Origin: Phoronis australis
Lineage: Eukaryota; Phoronida; Phoronidae
Direction of reading: 5' to 3'
Assembly (NCBI GenBank): GCA_002633005.1
Contig: NMRA01000006.1
Span: 497,000 to 560,999 of the forward strand
DNA length: 64,000 nt
This document shows, piece by piece, positions 39,201 to 49,250 of the stretch (within the stretch, counting starts at the first letter, position 1; each line of letters opens with the position of its first letter). The translations under genes were made by a program, and so were the position numbers. The notes below the pieces were generated by a model. That model saw only the letters and a list, made by a program, of their open reading frames with translations. It made no database searches and was not told where the DNA came from.

Positions 39201-39576
39201 AACGCTCACCCCTCCAACACTTTTTACCCGTGCTGTAATATCGACACAGTTTTCTTTCATCATTGTCTTGCTCTGTGTGCTTGCCAGAAACCACAGTAAC
39301 AGCATCGCTTTCTGTATCATTTAATTGTGGATCGCTTCCCTCGGCTTCAGCAGACTTTCTGTCTTGTAAGTTGCCAGCACCTTTTACAGCACTACTGTGG
39401 CTGAAATGACATCTTACTCCATAGCGACAGCGGCCAGTCCTTGCAAAGTATTGGCAAACAGGCAACTCAGTTACAGCAGCGGCTGTCTCACTCTCACTAG
39501 ATTCACTGGACTGGCATTTTCTCATTGCAGACGAAACTTCGATTTTTTCACTTCCCAGACTTAGGTTACTGGTCAT
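27024..39576 (-). CDS. CCCH(x3)-RWD-like-CHY zinc-finger protein (9 exons, 769 aa)
   Basis: Nine minus-strand exons join in frame (2310 coding bases). Residues 41-60, 111-130 and 194-212 are CCCH fingers with spacing C-x8-C-x5-C-x3-H twice and C-x7-C-x5-C-x3-H. Residues about 252-390 resemble an RWD/UBC-like fold (VTFPPDYPKK, then LFHIRLCQDPALPG and REWVVDREKQL). An acidic low-complexity linker follows, then about 500-600 with many CxxC pairs. The C-terminus (about 650-735) is a CHY zinc finger: CKHY, SYRWLRFPCCGKCYPCDICH, RMICGFCAKEQ, CIGC. CCCH fingers usually bind RNA; CHY fingers bind zinc, as in RCHY1. No RING or catalytic motif is seen, so the function is unknown; an RNA- or ubiquitin-linked role is inference. 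Start ATG at 39576 is the first Met of the exon. Confidence 0.92.
28269..28320. repeat. Short hairpin, GAGTCTGTTTCATA arms
   Basis: A 14-bp arm (28269-28282) and its inverse (28307-28320) enclose a 24-base loop containing the tandem AGTCACTT. A related CCTGTTTCACACAAAGTGACTT string occurs at about 17165, so it may derive from a transposon end. It lies in intron 8 of the CCCH/CHY gene. Confidence 0.6.
28437..28681 (-). CDS. CCCH/CHY gene exon 8
   Basis: 245 bases, acceptor TTTACCACTAG and donor CAG|GTATGT. It encodes a basic linker (KKPRRPPNDIP) and most of the CHY finger from CKHY to CGFCAKEQ. Confidence 0.92.
29954..29978. repeat. (TTTATA)n short tandem repeat
   Basis: About four 6-base units, visible directly. 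Confidence 0.85.
30071..30185 (-). CDS. CCCH/CHY gene exon 7
   Basis: 115 bases, acceptor TTTTGCTGCAG and donor G|GTAAGG. It encodes DLYYGSEKTTWCLHCHAKMR and a basic helix-like tail, ending one base into a Val codon. Confidence 0.87.
31944..32160 (-). CDS. CCCH/CHY gene exon 6
   Basis: 217 bases, acceptor TGTTATCCAG and donor AAT|GTAAGT. It encodes a Cys/His-rich stretch with CRSQCTRCGH, CYHTSLMHPYSHVCG and CLECNK. Confidence 0.9.
32819..33186 (-). CDS. CCCH/CHY gene exon 5
   Basis: 368 bases, acceptor CATTATTTAG, chosen because it keeps frame and gives RKKELMAEAVG, and donor CAG|GTAAAT. It encodes an acidic Asp/Ser/Asn-rich linker and then a hydrophobic segment ending VQCSRCKN, the first CxxC pair. 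Confidence 0.85.
33906..34050 (-). CDS. CCCH/CHY gene exon 4
   Basis: 145 bases, acceptor CCATGCTAG and donor CGA|GTAAGT. It encodes YVDRIIREWVVDREKQLTAS through EGLRR, the helical end of the RWD-like region. Confidence 0.88.
35460..35512 (-). CDS. CCCH/CHY gene exon 3
   Basis: 53 bases, acceptor AATTTCAG and donor CAG|GTATTT. It encodes LFHIRLCQDPALPGVLH plus two bases of Arg. It is the only candidate seen that bridges the phases of exons 2 and 4. Confidence 0.85.
36059..36169 (+). CDS. THAP-domain N-terminus of the transposon ORF (cut by gap)
   Basis: ATG opens MPHCCCVPGCSNYRL and continues GVPLHRFPMDDTLRRTWL before the N run. The C-x4-C start, the HRFP block and the Trp match the first half of the THAP zinc-binding DNA-binding domain; the distal C-x2-H pair would lie in the gap. 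It starts just inside the left TIR and reads inward. Confidence 0.75.
36170..36877. other. Assembly gap (708 N)
   Basis: Run of undetermined bases in the middle of the transposon; the true length may differ. Apparent ORFs spanning it are artefacts. Confidence 0.99.
36878..36949 (-). CDS. Opposing ORF start in the transposon (cut by gap)
   Basis: On the minus strand, ATG in good context (GAAAATGG) opens MAGVGDPYHSDSSVSDGDLV and runs to the gap, inward from the right TIR and convergent with the THAP ORF. It is only 24 codons, so it may be chance. The position mirrors the THAP ORF and would fit a two-ORF element. Confidence 0.35.
37355..37552 (-). CDS. CCCH/CHY gene exon 2
   Basis: 198 bases in phase 0, acceptor TTTTCATTCAG and donor AAG|GTGTGT. 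It encodes LENFSDEDQKL through VTFPPDYPKK, the first half of the RWD-like region. Confidence 0.9.
37783..37872. repeat. Imperfect 35-bp-arm hairpin (MITE-like)
   Basis: The arm from 37783 (GGATATAACGTG...TTTTGAGAAC) pairs with the inverse at 37838-37872 (...TTCTCAAAATGC...GTTATATCC). Direct repeats GTGTGAACC flank it at 37764 and 37883. It lies in intron 1 of the CCCH/CHY gene. Confidence 0.65.
38824..39576 (-). CDS. CCCH/CHY gene exon 1 (coding part)
   Basis: 251 codons in phase 0 with all three CCCH fingers, ending MDKVK at donor AAG|GTGTGG. The open frame continues upstream without another Met, so MTSNLSLGSEK is the likely start. Confidence 0.88.
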
Positions 39577-40135
39577 CAACTGGTTTGTGGTTTGAGAAAA
39601 GATGCGTAATGAAGTTATTTTGAAAAACAACACGTGACTCTTAAAACGACTCCAGTCACTCGTTTTTGGAAACGCCACAACTAGACGGATTGGCAACTAT
39701 TGAACAACCACTCCACTAACTAAACCTTTTTTAAACTCGAACAGTGTCCGCTCACTTGTTGCGCCAGTTAAGATCCCTTTATGTTTTATACTAATTCTCT
39801 GTTGTGCAACTAGGTGAATTTTGCAATATCCCAGGTGCCGTGCTGTTATCAAGTGTTTTTATCTTCCACTTGGCCGGGTCAGTCAGTTATCTTCTTGCAT
39901 CACTGTTGTGAAATTTTCACCGGAAAAGCCAAAACCAAATCACCGAGCATTTACCGGAAAATAATGCGCATTTAAAGATGTGCCATAAAATACGAATATA
40001 GAATATATTTTTATCATGTTTACTTTTAAGAAAGTTGATAAGATCTCTCTGCACAAAACAGGAAAGTAATTAAAGAACTAAGATACGGTTTATGGTGAAT
40101 GTTGTTCTCGTTCACTGCGTAGGCATTTTGTAACG

Positions 40136-40780
40136 ATTTTACAGTGACATCTATCGCAAGAGTCAAGTTTAATGAAAACAGAGACCTCTACCGGGTTTAT
40201 GAGAAGCACGACATGAACCCGCTGTGCGTGAACCATGACAGTGTGGCCCGTTCAGTGACTTTACCAGTCGTAGGGGGTTCTGAGCTTGTGATAACTTCTA
40301 GCTTCTTTGTTAGCTGCCAAGCACACTCTTTTGTCTGTTATGACAACAAGCAGGCCAATTATCTACCAGGCTTATTACAGACCACGTGTGAACACCGGCA
40401 TGCAGTCAAACTCAGAGGCCTTGTATTCGGAAAGAATAGATTGTCGTACCTTCGGTTGCAGTTGGGCGATTTTGGCGATTCAAAAACTAAACATGATCAC
40501 CATTTGACGAAGAATTCAGAAATACTATTGGTTTATGTTCAAATATGTTATAACTTAACTTTTATTTTTAACAGTGCAGCCCAGTCAGAGGGTAGATACG
40601 CTCCGAGCATTGGAGATTACTAGAGCAATTATCGAACAAAAGAGAGCTGGCCCTCCAAACAAAAATGCCAGAATGGAGTTAATTAGTCGTATAAGAAATT
40701 GGCTACAGGGGTAAACTTCACAACTTGTTGTTGGGCTATAGAGTCGAACAAGTTGGGAGCAACGGGAAAACGCCGTCTAT
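40136..40780 (+). repeat. R1 repeat family, copy C (most complete, pseudogene-like)
   Basis: After an acceptor-like GATTTTACAG the sequence reads openly as [51 protein letters not shown] and GKNRLSYLRLQLGDFG. An AT-rich, intron-like tract ending TTTTTAACAG separates this from a second block with [20 protein letters not shown] and a premature stop. The first block has no stop, and copy B preserves its residues. I do not recognise the protein. It could be a fragment of a multigene family or a gene piece carried by a mobile element. Confidence 0.6.
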
Positions 40781-41337
40781 ATGTTATGTTAGGATTGAAT
40801 ATTCACCGCGGGCAATCAGGTGAAATTTTTTGTTCAGTGGTAAAGAGTTTTTGTTATAATTGGCCTCATGATCACCCATTTTCCTCTTTACCGTAACTTG
40901 TGTCAAATCAGAGGGATATGTGAATGGTTATATCAACTATTGTTTCAGGTGAATAACATCCGCGCCGGCCAACTAATAGGCCTAGTAGATTGAAAAAAGA
41001 TTGGTTAAAATTTGAGTCATTTTATTAACTGATGATGTAATTTGATTTAGTGCAGAGCACATTTTTATCAATGTGAACGTTATTATTTGAGTGAACTCTT
41101 GTCAAGTTTCCTCATGTATTCCAACGCTATCTTGAGATCTTAACTTAGCAAGATTCCAAGTTAGTCCGCACGCACAAGCACGGCAACACCGACGGTCTCC
41201 CGGACCACTTGGGCCAGGCAACCCACTCAAACCATAGAAGTTAAGGTTTTCAATCCGCGCAAATAGTGTCTACTGCATTATGTGGCTTTTAACGAGAAGT
41301 ATAATCACCAAGACCGACAAAAGTTTTGCCTTAATAC

Positions 41338-42257
41338 AGTGGCGGATCTAGGATATAACAAGGGGGGGCCCAACATTTTGTCCGGCTGGAAGCATTTGCG
41401 CAAACCGAACCACGATTGTAGATGCGCATAGCACCGAATGGGGGAGGTCAAGCGTTTTCCTTGATTCCTGAAGTATTATCCAAGAAAAAACACGGAGAAC
41501 AGGACAAAATGCAAGTATCAAAGAATCGAACTCACGACCTGCCGGATAGAGCGCGCGTACGTTACCACTACACCACCACGATTGAACTACTACTCTTATA
41601 CTAAAAGACTTACTTGTTTATGGGCCACAGCGTTTGCGCGCGAAACCTACTTCTTTTTGTAATGCTTATTACACGTTTTATATTTTGTGCCATCAATTCT
41701 TAACAAATTTGTCGTATTTGAAATAGTCTTCAAATGCCCAAAAGACCAAATCCATTTTTCGTGTTCGCAATAATGACGGGATTGCTTTGGAAATCGTCTT
41801 AAGATAAGGTTTGACAAAGAGAGTATTGCGAGTTTCTGAGTGATTCACTAAGGCTTCGATTAAAATTCACATCTTACCAGCAGCTTCTATTTTTTCATCG
41901 TCGCTCAGGTTCCATTTTCTTTAAAAAATGAAGTAAATTTCTTCATTGCACAGTGGAGCAGACGACGGAAACGGAGTCGTAGTGCACAGCGCCACTGCCG
42001 GTCGCCTAGGATATCGCGGGAGATTCTATACTTAGCCATAGTTCCGTTACGAACGCGCCGTGTTCCGAATTTGACACTTGAAATTGGATTTGAGCCCCCC
42101 CCCCCAACACTAAAACTGCACAAATCCTTTTTCATCCGTATGATTTTAATTACCGAGGTTAATTAATAAACTCTCCATTTCCCTACGCTATTACTGTTTT
42201 ATTTTTTTGCTGCAGCCAAGGGGGGCGGGCCCCCTGGCCCCCCCCTAAATCCGCCTA
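41338..42257. mobile_element. About 0.9-kb TIR element (GTGGCGGATCTAGG ends)
   Basis: The left end AGTGGCGGATCTAGG is inverted at the right as CCTAAATCCGCCTAT. G-runs and C-runs follow inward. An imperfect TAATAC direct repeat flanks it (41332-41337 and 42260-42265). The termini resemble the element at 23785. The interior carries a tRNA-like sequence at 41522-41583 but no transposase. Confidence 0.5.
41522..41583 (-). repeat. tRNA-like sequence (SINE or tRNA relic) inside the TIR element
   Basis: On the minus strand TGGTGTAGTGG resembles a tRNA A box and GAGTTCGATTC a B box, at near-normal spacing. The acceptor ends do not pair convincingly, so a functional tRNA is unlikely. Confidence 0.5.
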
Positions 42258-42750
42258 TGTAATACGACTTAATTCGGTTGCCGCATGCAGGGATGCTGAG
42301 TAGGCCTATTCCGACAACCGGACAGTGAGCCCCGTCACAAACACATTGGGCGGGGGCGACAATAGTATTTTTGAATTTTCGTTTTAAAAGTTTGTAAATA
42401 GCACATTTGAATAGGCATTTGAAGTTGGCATTCCATGTTCTATGGTTCAGGCAAAGACTTTGACGAACTTGTTTTAATTTGTCGCCAGAGGGGGAAAAAC
42501 ATTTCCTACATTGTGCGCTGTTGGGTCTACTTCATATCGACCATATTCCCTCAACAGCTAAGTCAAGAAACGCCTATGGTTAGTTGAATGTAATTATTAG
42601 ATGCTCGAGTAATGTCAACGATACAGTTTTAACGTTACGTCTTGGGAGATTGTTAGANAGGGACGTTGCGCTCATCAACGAGGGGTTTGTTCTGAGAGGA
42701 AAAAACTCTTCTCCTGTCGTAATTAAAAGAAATATTGAGACATCTATTGC

Positions 42751-42798
42751 CGCACTCGGCAGAATTTGTCGCATTTGCGACAATCTGTGCCGAGTGCG
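42751..42798. repeat. Hairpin conserved in R2
   Basis: CGCACTCGGCA...TTGTCGC is followed by GCGACAA...TGCCGAGTGCG with a 4-base loop. The copy at about 60893 keeps the inner TTGTCGC/GCGACAA stem with a different loop. Confidence 0.75.
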
Positions 42799-44411
42799 AC
42801 GACATAAGTCACTTAAGAGGATTTGAAACCAACTAGGAAATTTTACCATAACCAATTTCACTGAAGGCGATGGCTCATTTTACACAAAGAAGCCTCATGC
42901 GGGAAATATTACGCCAAATATTTTCTCGCAAAACGCAAAAAATATCCAAATCTATGTATTGTCAAAAACATCCAAGGCGCTTTAACGTTGGTACGTTTGA
43001 GGTGACAAAATACATTGCTAACAAGTTGGCTGACAACGCTGATAAGATGGAAGATTACTAGATGTGGGAGGTAAATCAACGATTTGTTCAACAAATTTCA
43101 ATTTCATTTTCAATCCATTATTATCACTAAATGTGGGAATAAATCTCTCACTGGGTCTAAATTTTGCGACTATTAATCCAAAGAACAAATATAAAGTTGG
43201 GGTGTGAAAACATGGCTTCAGTGAAAATCATATAAGCGGTGACGTGGTATAGCTCGGGTAAAACGCAATAGATTTGGAAAAAAATTACAAGCCCTTTTTG
43301 CCAAAGCCCTATGTGCCAAATTTATTGGAAATCGATTGCCCAAACTTGCCTCTCAATAGCTGGGGTTCCCGTGGACTAATAAGTACTGTTACAATTTTAC
43401 AAGATTTGGAAAGGTTAGACCAGAAAACTGAAAAAGCTTACATGGCTCCACATAATTTGCACCCGCATCATTTTCAAGTTGCTCTTCCCTGTCACCTTTT
43501 GGTAAAACTGTTTTATCTTTTTTCAAAAGCCACGAAGATGCTCGTTTTCATTTTTAGGGAGTTGGCTGGTCACCTTATGCCTTTAAATAGCTGACTGAAA
43601 TTTATCAAATGAGTGGAAATGTATCCAAAATGTCAACACGCTCACCCAGAACATATCTCTTGTGGTACATGAAAACAAGTGACAGCATCACGTATTGAAA
43701 TGAATGTGACAGCGTGCGACTAAGACCTTTCGTTTTTGAAATGTGTTTCAAACCAACTGCTCATGCTCACCTGTGCATTAAACTGTAGTCGCCCATGCTT
43801 CAAAACCATCAACATCAATGCAAGTGCATGGAAACAATAAGTAAATATTTTATGGTTCGTCAACACAGATAGAACCAACAAGCATTTTAACTACACAGGG
43901 GAGAAAGACTCGTCGGTTATCAAAATGACACATTACCTCCAACGAGGCAAGAAGTATGCGTTTCGCCACAGGCATCCCCTCACTTCATTTAACACCTGAT
44001 CTTTTAGATCACTTTTGCGAGCTGAAGCGAGGCTGTAAGATATAAAATCCTGTGGTTGCAACTGTTACAAAGAACATTTAATTACGTGATGTTGATAACT
44101 ATCACCTTTTTCAAATAGTTTATGAAAACATTGGAAACGCCTTTATCTGGCTTTGTCACAACCTATCAAAGTACATGTTGAGAGTTGTTCAACAAGACAT
44201 TTTTAATTTTTTGTGTGTTAAAATCCTTTTACACTATTTTACGGAAAACAATGACATTTGCTTTCTGATTGTCTGCTCTGCAATTATAAATGAAAATTTA
44301 AAAGTGTGTTGGCATAACTTTCGAAAAACGTCTCGTGCATTTATTTGCGTAGTTTGTGTATTGTATGCATGCATATATTATTACTGTTATTCTTTTTTTT
44401 AACAATTCATT

Positions 44412-45716
44412 TGTATAATGCTAACATGTTGGCTAGATGTAATGCTCCATTTCCGAGCAGTAATGTTATCTGTAGTTGCTTACGTACCGTTACTCGTGAC
44501 ACGAAATTGTAAAAGAATCTAGTCCAATACTTGAGCCACCTAAAGCGTGCGTTATGCTTGCCAATTGTCCCGTTCTTGGCGGCCTATCCCACTTTTTGAA
44601 TGTTCTCCGCCATCCCGCCACACGTCGAAATAGAGATGTTATCATATACATGTAGTTAAGTAGGGCCTACTGTGATTTCGCACGTGACATAACCCTATCT
44701 TCTAGTTCGACTAAAAAGAAAAAAAGGGGATGTCTGATTGATTTTTGCGGCACCCGGAATTTGACATTCGTCTAAAAATGAAATAAAACGCTTTTAGGTG
44801 TTGCGTCTCGCGTTCAACTGAAGACGCTGTCGGTGTGTTGTGACGAACATTTCCCCCTTGCGGTTTTGCATAGACCCTGATGTCCCCGTTATTACCAGTG
44901 TCAGAAATTGACTTTGGGTTTGTTTAAAAGATAGCTATGCTTTGAGATTGTGCGTAGATGGAGAGAGAATGATTAAATCCATATTATATGAAAATCACTA
45001 ATTAAACATGTGAAACCTGTTGTTAAGTAAACTAACACAGAAGTAGAGTAACTAAACTAGCGCCATGTTTAAGGATTACTTCAATCAATCAACCAAAATA
45101 ATAAAATGTCTTATTTGCGATCCACAAGCTGTAGAACTCTCCACTTGTTGGATGACATTCCTGTTGGTGAATCTTCGAACTAAACACACCGTATTGCGAC
45201 AGTGTACATGTACTTGCTGGTCACAGTCCCTCGTGACGCAACACGATACAATAGCTCATCTGAGTATTTTATAATTTTCAGCCCAAATTATAATAATGTA
45301 CTTATTTAGCGATTGACTAATAAAAACCGCATGATCTTATCTAGTCATATCATTGGCTGTTACGATTTGCTCTCAGAAATTTCTAGAATATTTAGAGTGG
45401 TTTGACCCCAGAACTAAAGTTGTAAACACCATCTGAAAATGGACCTTGACGTAAAAATACCTGTCAACAAGTTTGACCCCACGATTTAAATGTGCATATG
45501 CATAAATTTTGGGCAACTTAAAATGGACCTATCTGTGCTAATTACATAATCAATATTTATTCTGACAACCCGAAAATCCCGCTTTTCAATCCAGTTGTAC
45601 CGCTTGTTTCATTTTCGAATGTTGACACCTACAGTAGGCAACAGATGTTCAAAATAACTATGGCTCTTTCTTATGAATATTGCTATTTTCTATTGTTCAC
45701 TTTCTTTAGTAACATA
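44412..45716. mobile_element. About 1.3-kb insertion in R2 copy 1, class unknown
   Basis: R2 copy 2 runs directly from AATTCATT to AAACGTAAAAAT at about 62550-62570. Copy 1 has this segment in between. No TIR, LTR, poly-A tail or transposase was recognised. It could instead be a deletion in copy 2. Confidence 0.4.
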
Positions 45717-45879
45717 ACAAACGTAAAAATGTGTTCCAATCTCTTTTTTATCGTAACACACTACACGTACCAGTCTCACTATATTTACAATTTAAAGAAA
45801 TGGGTTTATTTCTAAATTTCTACATGAAGCCCTTCACTGCAAATTATGTAATAACCTGCCCACAATATATTTTAAAGCG

Positions 45880-46300
45880 TGTGTTCTTATTAACCCAATA
45901 CGCAGAGGGCACTGCTACTATCTAAGATGGCTCTGGCAAATCTTTACGATCTACTTGATATATTTCAAATACTTTTGCGGATTTCTCTGGCCTCCGTGTG
46001 AATACCGAGAAAACAAAAGCTATTTAGTTTGGTAGTATGGCCAACATCACCGAAAAAAATCTGTTAGAGAACAGCTATCATGGACTAAAGCAAGTCTCAT
46101 TCTCTTGGAAATCAACTTGCATATGAGTTTTTACGACATGGTAGATCAGAATAACTTGGTGAGATTGAAAAACATGAACTTATTTTGAAAATTTGGCCCA
46201 AAAGGATTTGACGCTTTTCAGGAGACGAACAGTGAATAGAAACCCGGTGTTTCAAAATGTGTGCAGCTTCTGACGGTCTTGTCACTGTCTTCAAAATACA
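45880..46300 (+). pseudogene. LINE reverse-transcriptase relic (R2 copy 1)
   Basis: The plus strand reads YAEGTATI at the place of the YADD catalytic box, then DGSGKSLRST and FADFSGLRVNTEKTKAI, typical of the non-LTR RT palm/thumb region. Internal stops are frequent and the catalytic Asp pair is lost. R2 copy 2 has the same block at about 62930-63300, also degenerate. Confidence 0.65.
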
Positions 46301-46593
46301 TTCTAGGAAAAATTACGGCAAGGTCGTAGTGACAAAACTGACAACGAAGGAGGGCTCTGAATGATTTTAATCATTTATTAAAATAAATTACCTCATGTAA
46401 GCCTTTAAAGATGAGCACAAGGTTAGTAGACTGTAAGTCTAAGACATTTTACTTGTTGCGTTCATTTTTTCCAGAAATCAGAAATGGCCTTGAGTTTATT
46501 GACACAAAATTGCCTGATCGCAAAAAATCAAATCTGGTCAGCACAACATCTGTGGCCACACCATGTGATCTAATTAAAATAAGTCTGCTCCAA

Positions 46594-46640
46594 CCGGGTC
46601 TCGAACCCGAGACCTTCTCCGTGCTGACCAGACTTAAAAT
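46594..46640 (-). repeat. tRNA-like B-box sequence
   Basis: On the minus strand TGGTCAGCACGG is followed by GGGTTCGAGACCCGG, resembling A and B boxes at shortened spacing. An inverted partner of its start (TCTGGTCAGCAC) lies 80 bases away at 46532. Likely a SINE remnant. Confidence 0.45.
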
Positions 46641-46680
46641 GTGTGATATGCGCCGATTTAAGAATTATATTTTTAGTGGT

Positions 46681-48019
46681 TATTGATCAGATTTTTCAAA
46701 TGTGTAATCTCCACCGCATTTCCTGTTTGCGTAAAAGTACGGTTCCTCTCTAGATTTCGTGAGGTGACTCAGCAACACAGAGGGGTGCATAACCGAATAA
46801 TAGAGGGCGCTTATCTGAATGATCTCATAACTCTAAGGAATGACCTTAAATTTTTAATAGTGCGTGGGTTAATGCGCTTTGATATTAAATGAGGAAAATC
46901 AGTCACTCATATTTATTTGTTATTTTCTTCTCATCCTATAAATTATGATCTAAAGAAATAAAACTGAGTTCGTTTCAATCGATAGCCTACTGATCACGAC
47001 TCCACAGCAGTCATACCAATGCGCACTTTTACCATTTACAATACTAGGAACTTATACGGCATCGGTCAGTTGCTTAATTAAAAGCATGAATCCGAAGGTT
47101 GTCGTTTATTCTGTGGCCAATGCTCCTCAATCCATTGCTAGGGAACACAAAATTTCTATTGCGCCCAGTTTTAAGGTTTTGCGTGTGATGGCTTTGCCAC
47201 ATCAAATCCAACTCGGATAACCTAGCATAATTCTTTGTCTTCAAATTTTCTCTCAGACAGGAACGAAGTTTCTTGCTAAAAAATCGAGATCGCACAAAAC
47301 CACGCAAATTTTTCGAGAGGAAGGCAAGAGTTTCATTTGTAAGTAAGTGCTCGACAACTCATTAGCGTAAACTAGCAAAATTACGACCACTGAAGTTGAA
47401 ATGTTGAATTTGAATTCAATAATTCCGTATGATGATCGAAAGTTTTTTCGACGAATGTGCAAGTAAACGTCTCTATAGTCTGCGGAAGTCAGCACTATAG
47501 CTGAGACTGCGAAAATTCCAAAAGTGTTCATTCGACAAATCCGTTCTCAATAGAACATCAACCGCTGGGTTAAGTGTGTGCCACATCTGAAAACGTTCCA
47601 TCACCGGCCTCGATTGGGAGAAAATGTTCTCCAGCTCGGTCCACGTAAACCAACATTGCCGTCACTAAAATGAAGCTATAACCTCATTTGATTCCTGGAA
47701 GCAGAGTTTGTTGTACATCCTCTCATTAGACCCTTACTTCGCGCCATTTCTTGTCAACGGCGTTAGCTGACTAAAGAAAACCGCCGCTGCTGCGCTACGT
47801 GGTCCGACCGATCGACGACCCCGAAGACACCCCAGAACCGCAAAGACGTTCTGCTCACATATAATTGACTCATTTAGAACTCATACTGCGACAAATAGCT
47901 AATTTTTGTCCAGCCATATATCCCGTAATTTTATCGTGAAGTCTTCCACCTCCGTCCGGTAGAAAAGCCGCCAACATTTCGGCTTCGATTTTACAGGAGC
48001 ACATTTTTTTGATTTTGGA
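46681..48019. other. No supported gene
   Basis: Short ORFs on both strands only. The last 250 bases may be the untranslated leader of the retroelement relic that follows. Confidence 0.4.
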
Positions 48020-49250
48020 CTATTATTATTAGATCCCAATGAACGCTCTATAGACCTATTCCTGCGCTTCACTGCTTTTTTCGAGGACAACTTATTTAAT
48101 GTTGGGTGTGGCATAACGCACCATGGCGAAGATGTCGATATCGACGAAGACATGACTCCCTCCCTCGAAAATACTATTGTGTTTTTATAGTTACAGCTGG
48201 TTAACCCAGGTCTACCCCAACTTGTTAAGCAACGATAGGGCGCGGAGTTGCACAATTAAGTCCCTGGCATACATCCAAACTGAAATTCCTTAGCCTATGG
48301 ACTCTCTACTTGATGAGCTTAGGTGTATCGAGGACACTCGCTCCATGCGTATAACCAGCTCGAAGACAAACCCCCCTCGCAGTCGTAGAACCCCGTCGTG
48401 CGTCGTATGCACCACCGCCCGCTGCACTCCCTCAGACCACTTCTTGTCTCGGTGGCCGTTCCTCCCGCCTGACAACAAGCGCGCCTTTCTCAAAGCATGG
48501 TCCACCGGCGTTGACGAGGCCACTGAGGCACAAGACGCAACATCTTACCATCAGTACTTCTTGACCCCGCTGTCGCGCTTCGCGTCCACATAGTGCCGTC
48601 TCCTTATCTCGACATTTGATTGTGGTGCTACAGAAAACATGATTAGCGCATCGTGTGCGCGTTCGTTGGGCGCGAAAGCTCGTAAAAATTCCCAAACCGC
48701 CTTCCAGGCCGAACTTAAACTTATCTTCACACGTGACAAGCATTCCTTCGTTTTCGACGGTCTTGTTATCTAGTCCGTTGACGTTGACGTATTGGCAGCA
48801 ACCCCATTTATGACTTACAACGACATTTCAGTATGACCCGCTGGCAAGGTTATCACGTTGGCTGACGGATCTCCATGCACCTATGGCCAACCCCGAAAAC
48901 CAATACCCGCCACCCACAGCACGGCTATCCCACGTATTACGTGCTCCACCTCACGCAACAGCCATATGGCCTGGCGATTACCTTGAGTTGGAGGCCCCGT
49001 CTGATTTCACCGATCCTGAGGAAGATCTTGCCATGGAACCTCGCTCCGATAGCATTAGCCTCCGCTCTACGGGTGTTTCCCGCTATCGCCTCAATCCCCC
49101 ATTCTTGCTTGTTCAACAACACCACTGAACCACGATTTTTGCGAACAGATGAACAGTTTTGCCAGGTGCCCCCCGTGTTCACTCCTTCAGAGGTTCCCGC
49201 TGAATCCCCAACTACCACCCAATGTACCCCATCAAGCAAAGGAGTTCCCA
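48020..49250 (+). pseudogene. Degenerate retroelement Gag/protease region
   Basis: Reading forward across several stops and frameshifts, pieces occur in the order of a metazoan retroelement polyprotein. A Gag-like part (RFTAFFEDNL, LVKQR) comes at 48050-48230, a knuckle-like CVVCTTARC with HFLS at about 48390, a retropepsin-like FTRDKHSFVFDGLV near 48730, and a linker with HVLRAP and WPGDYLELEAP at 48900-49000. FCQVPPVF follows at about 49160. At least four stops lie in the Gag part and two in the protease part, so it is non-functional. No RT domain or LTR was recognised downstream. Superfamily is uncertain. Confidence 0.6.

Larger units (their letters stand above)
42485..46680. repeat. R2 long repeat, copy 1 (with LINE relic and 1.3-kb insertion)
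   Basis: The sequence from about 42485 (ACATTTCCTACATT...) aligns with 60245 onward, through hairpin, AT-rich and RT-like parts, to about 46560. Identity is patchy, with indels of tens to hundreds of bases. Positions 44412-45716 have no counterpart in copy 2. Order and orientation are the same in both copies. Confidence 0.7.
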
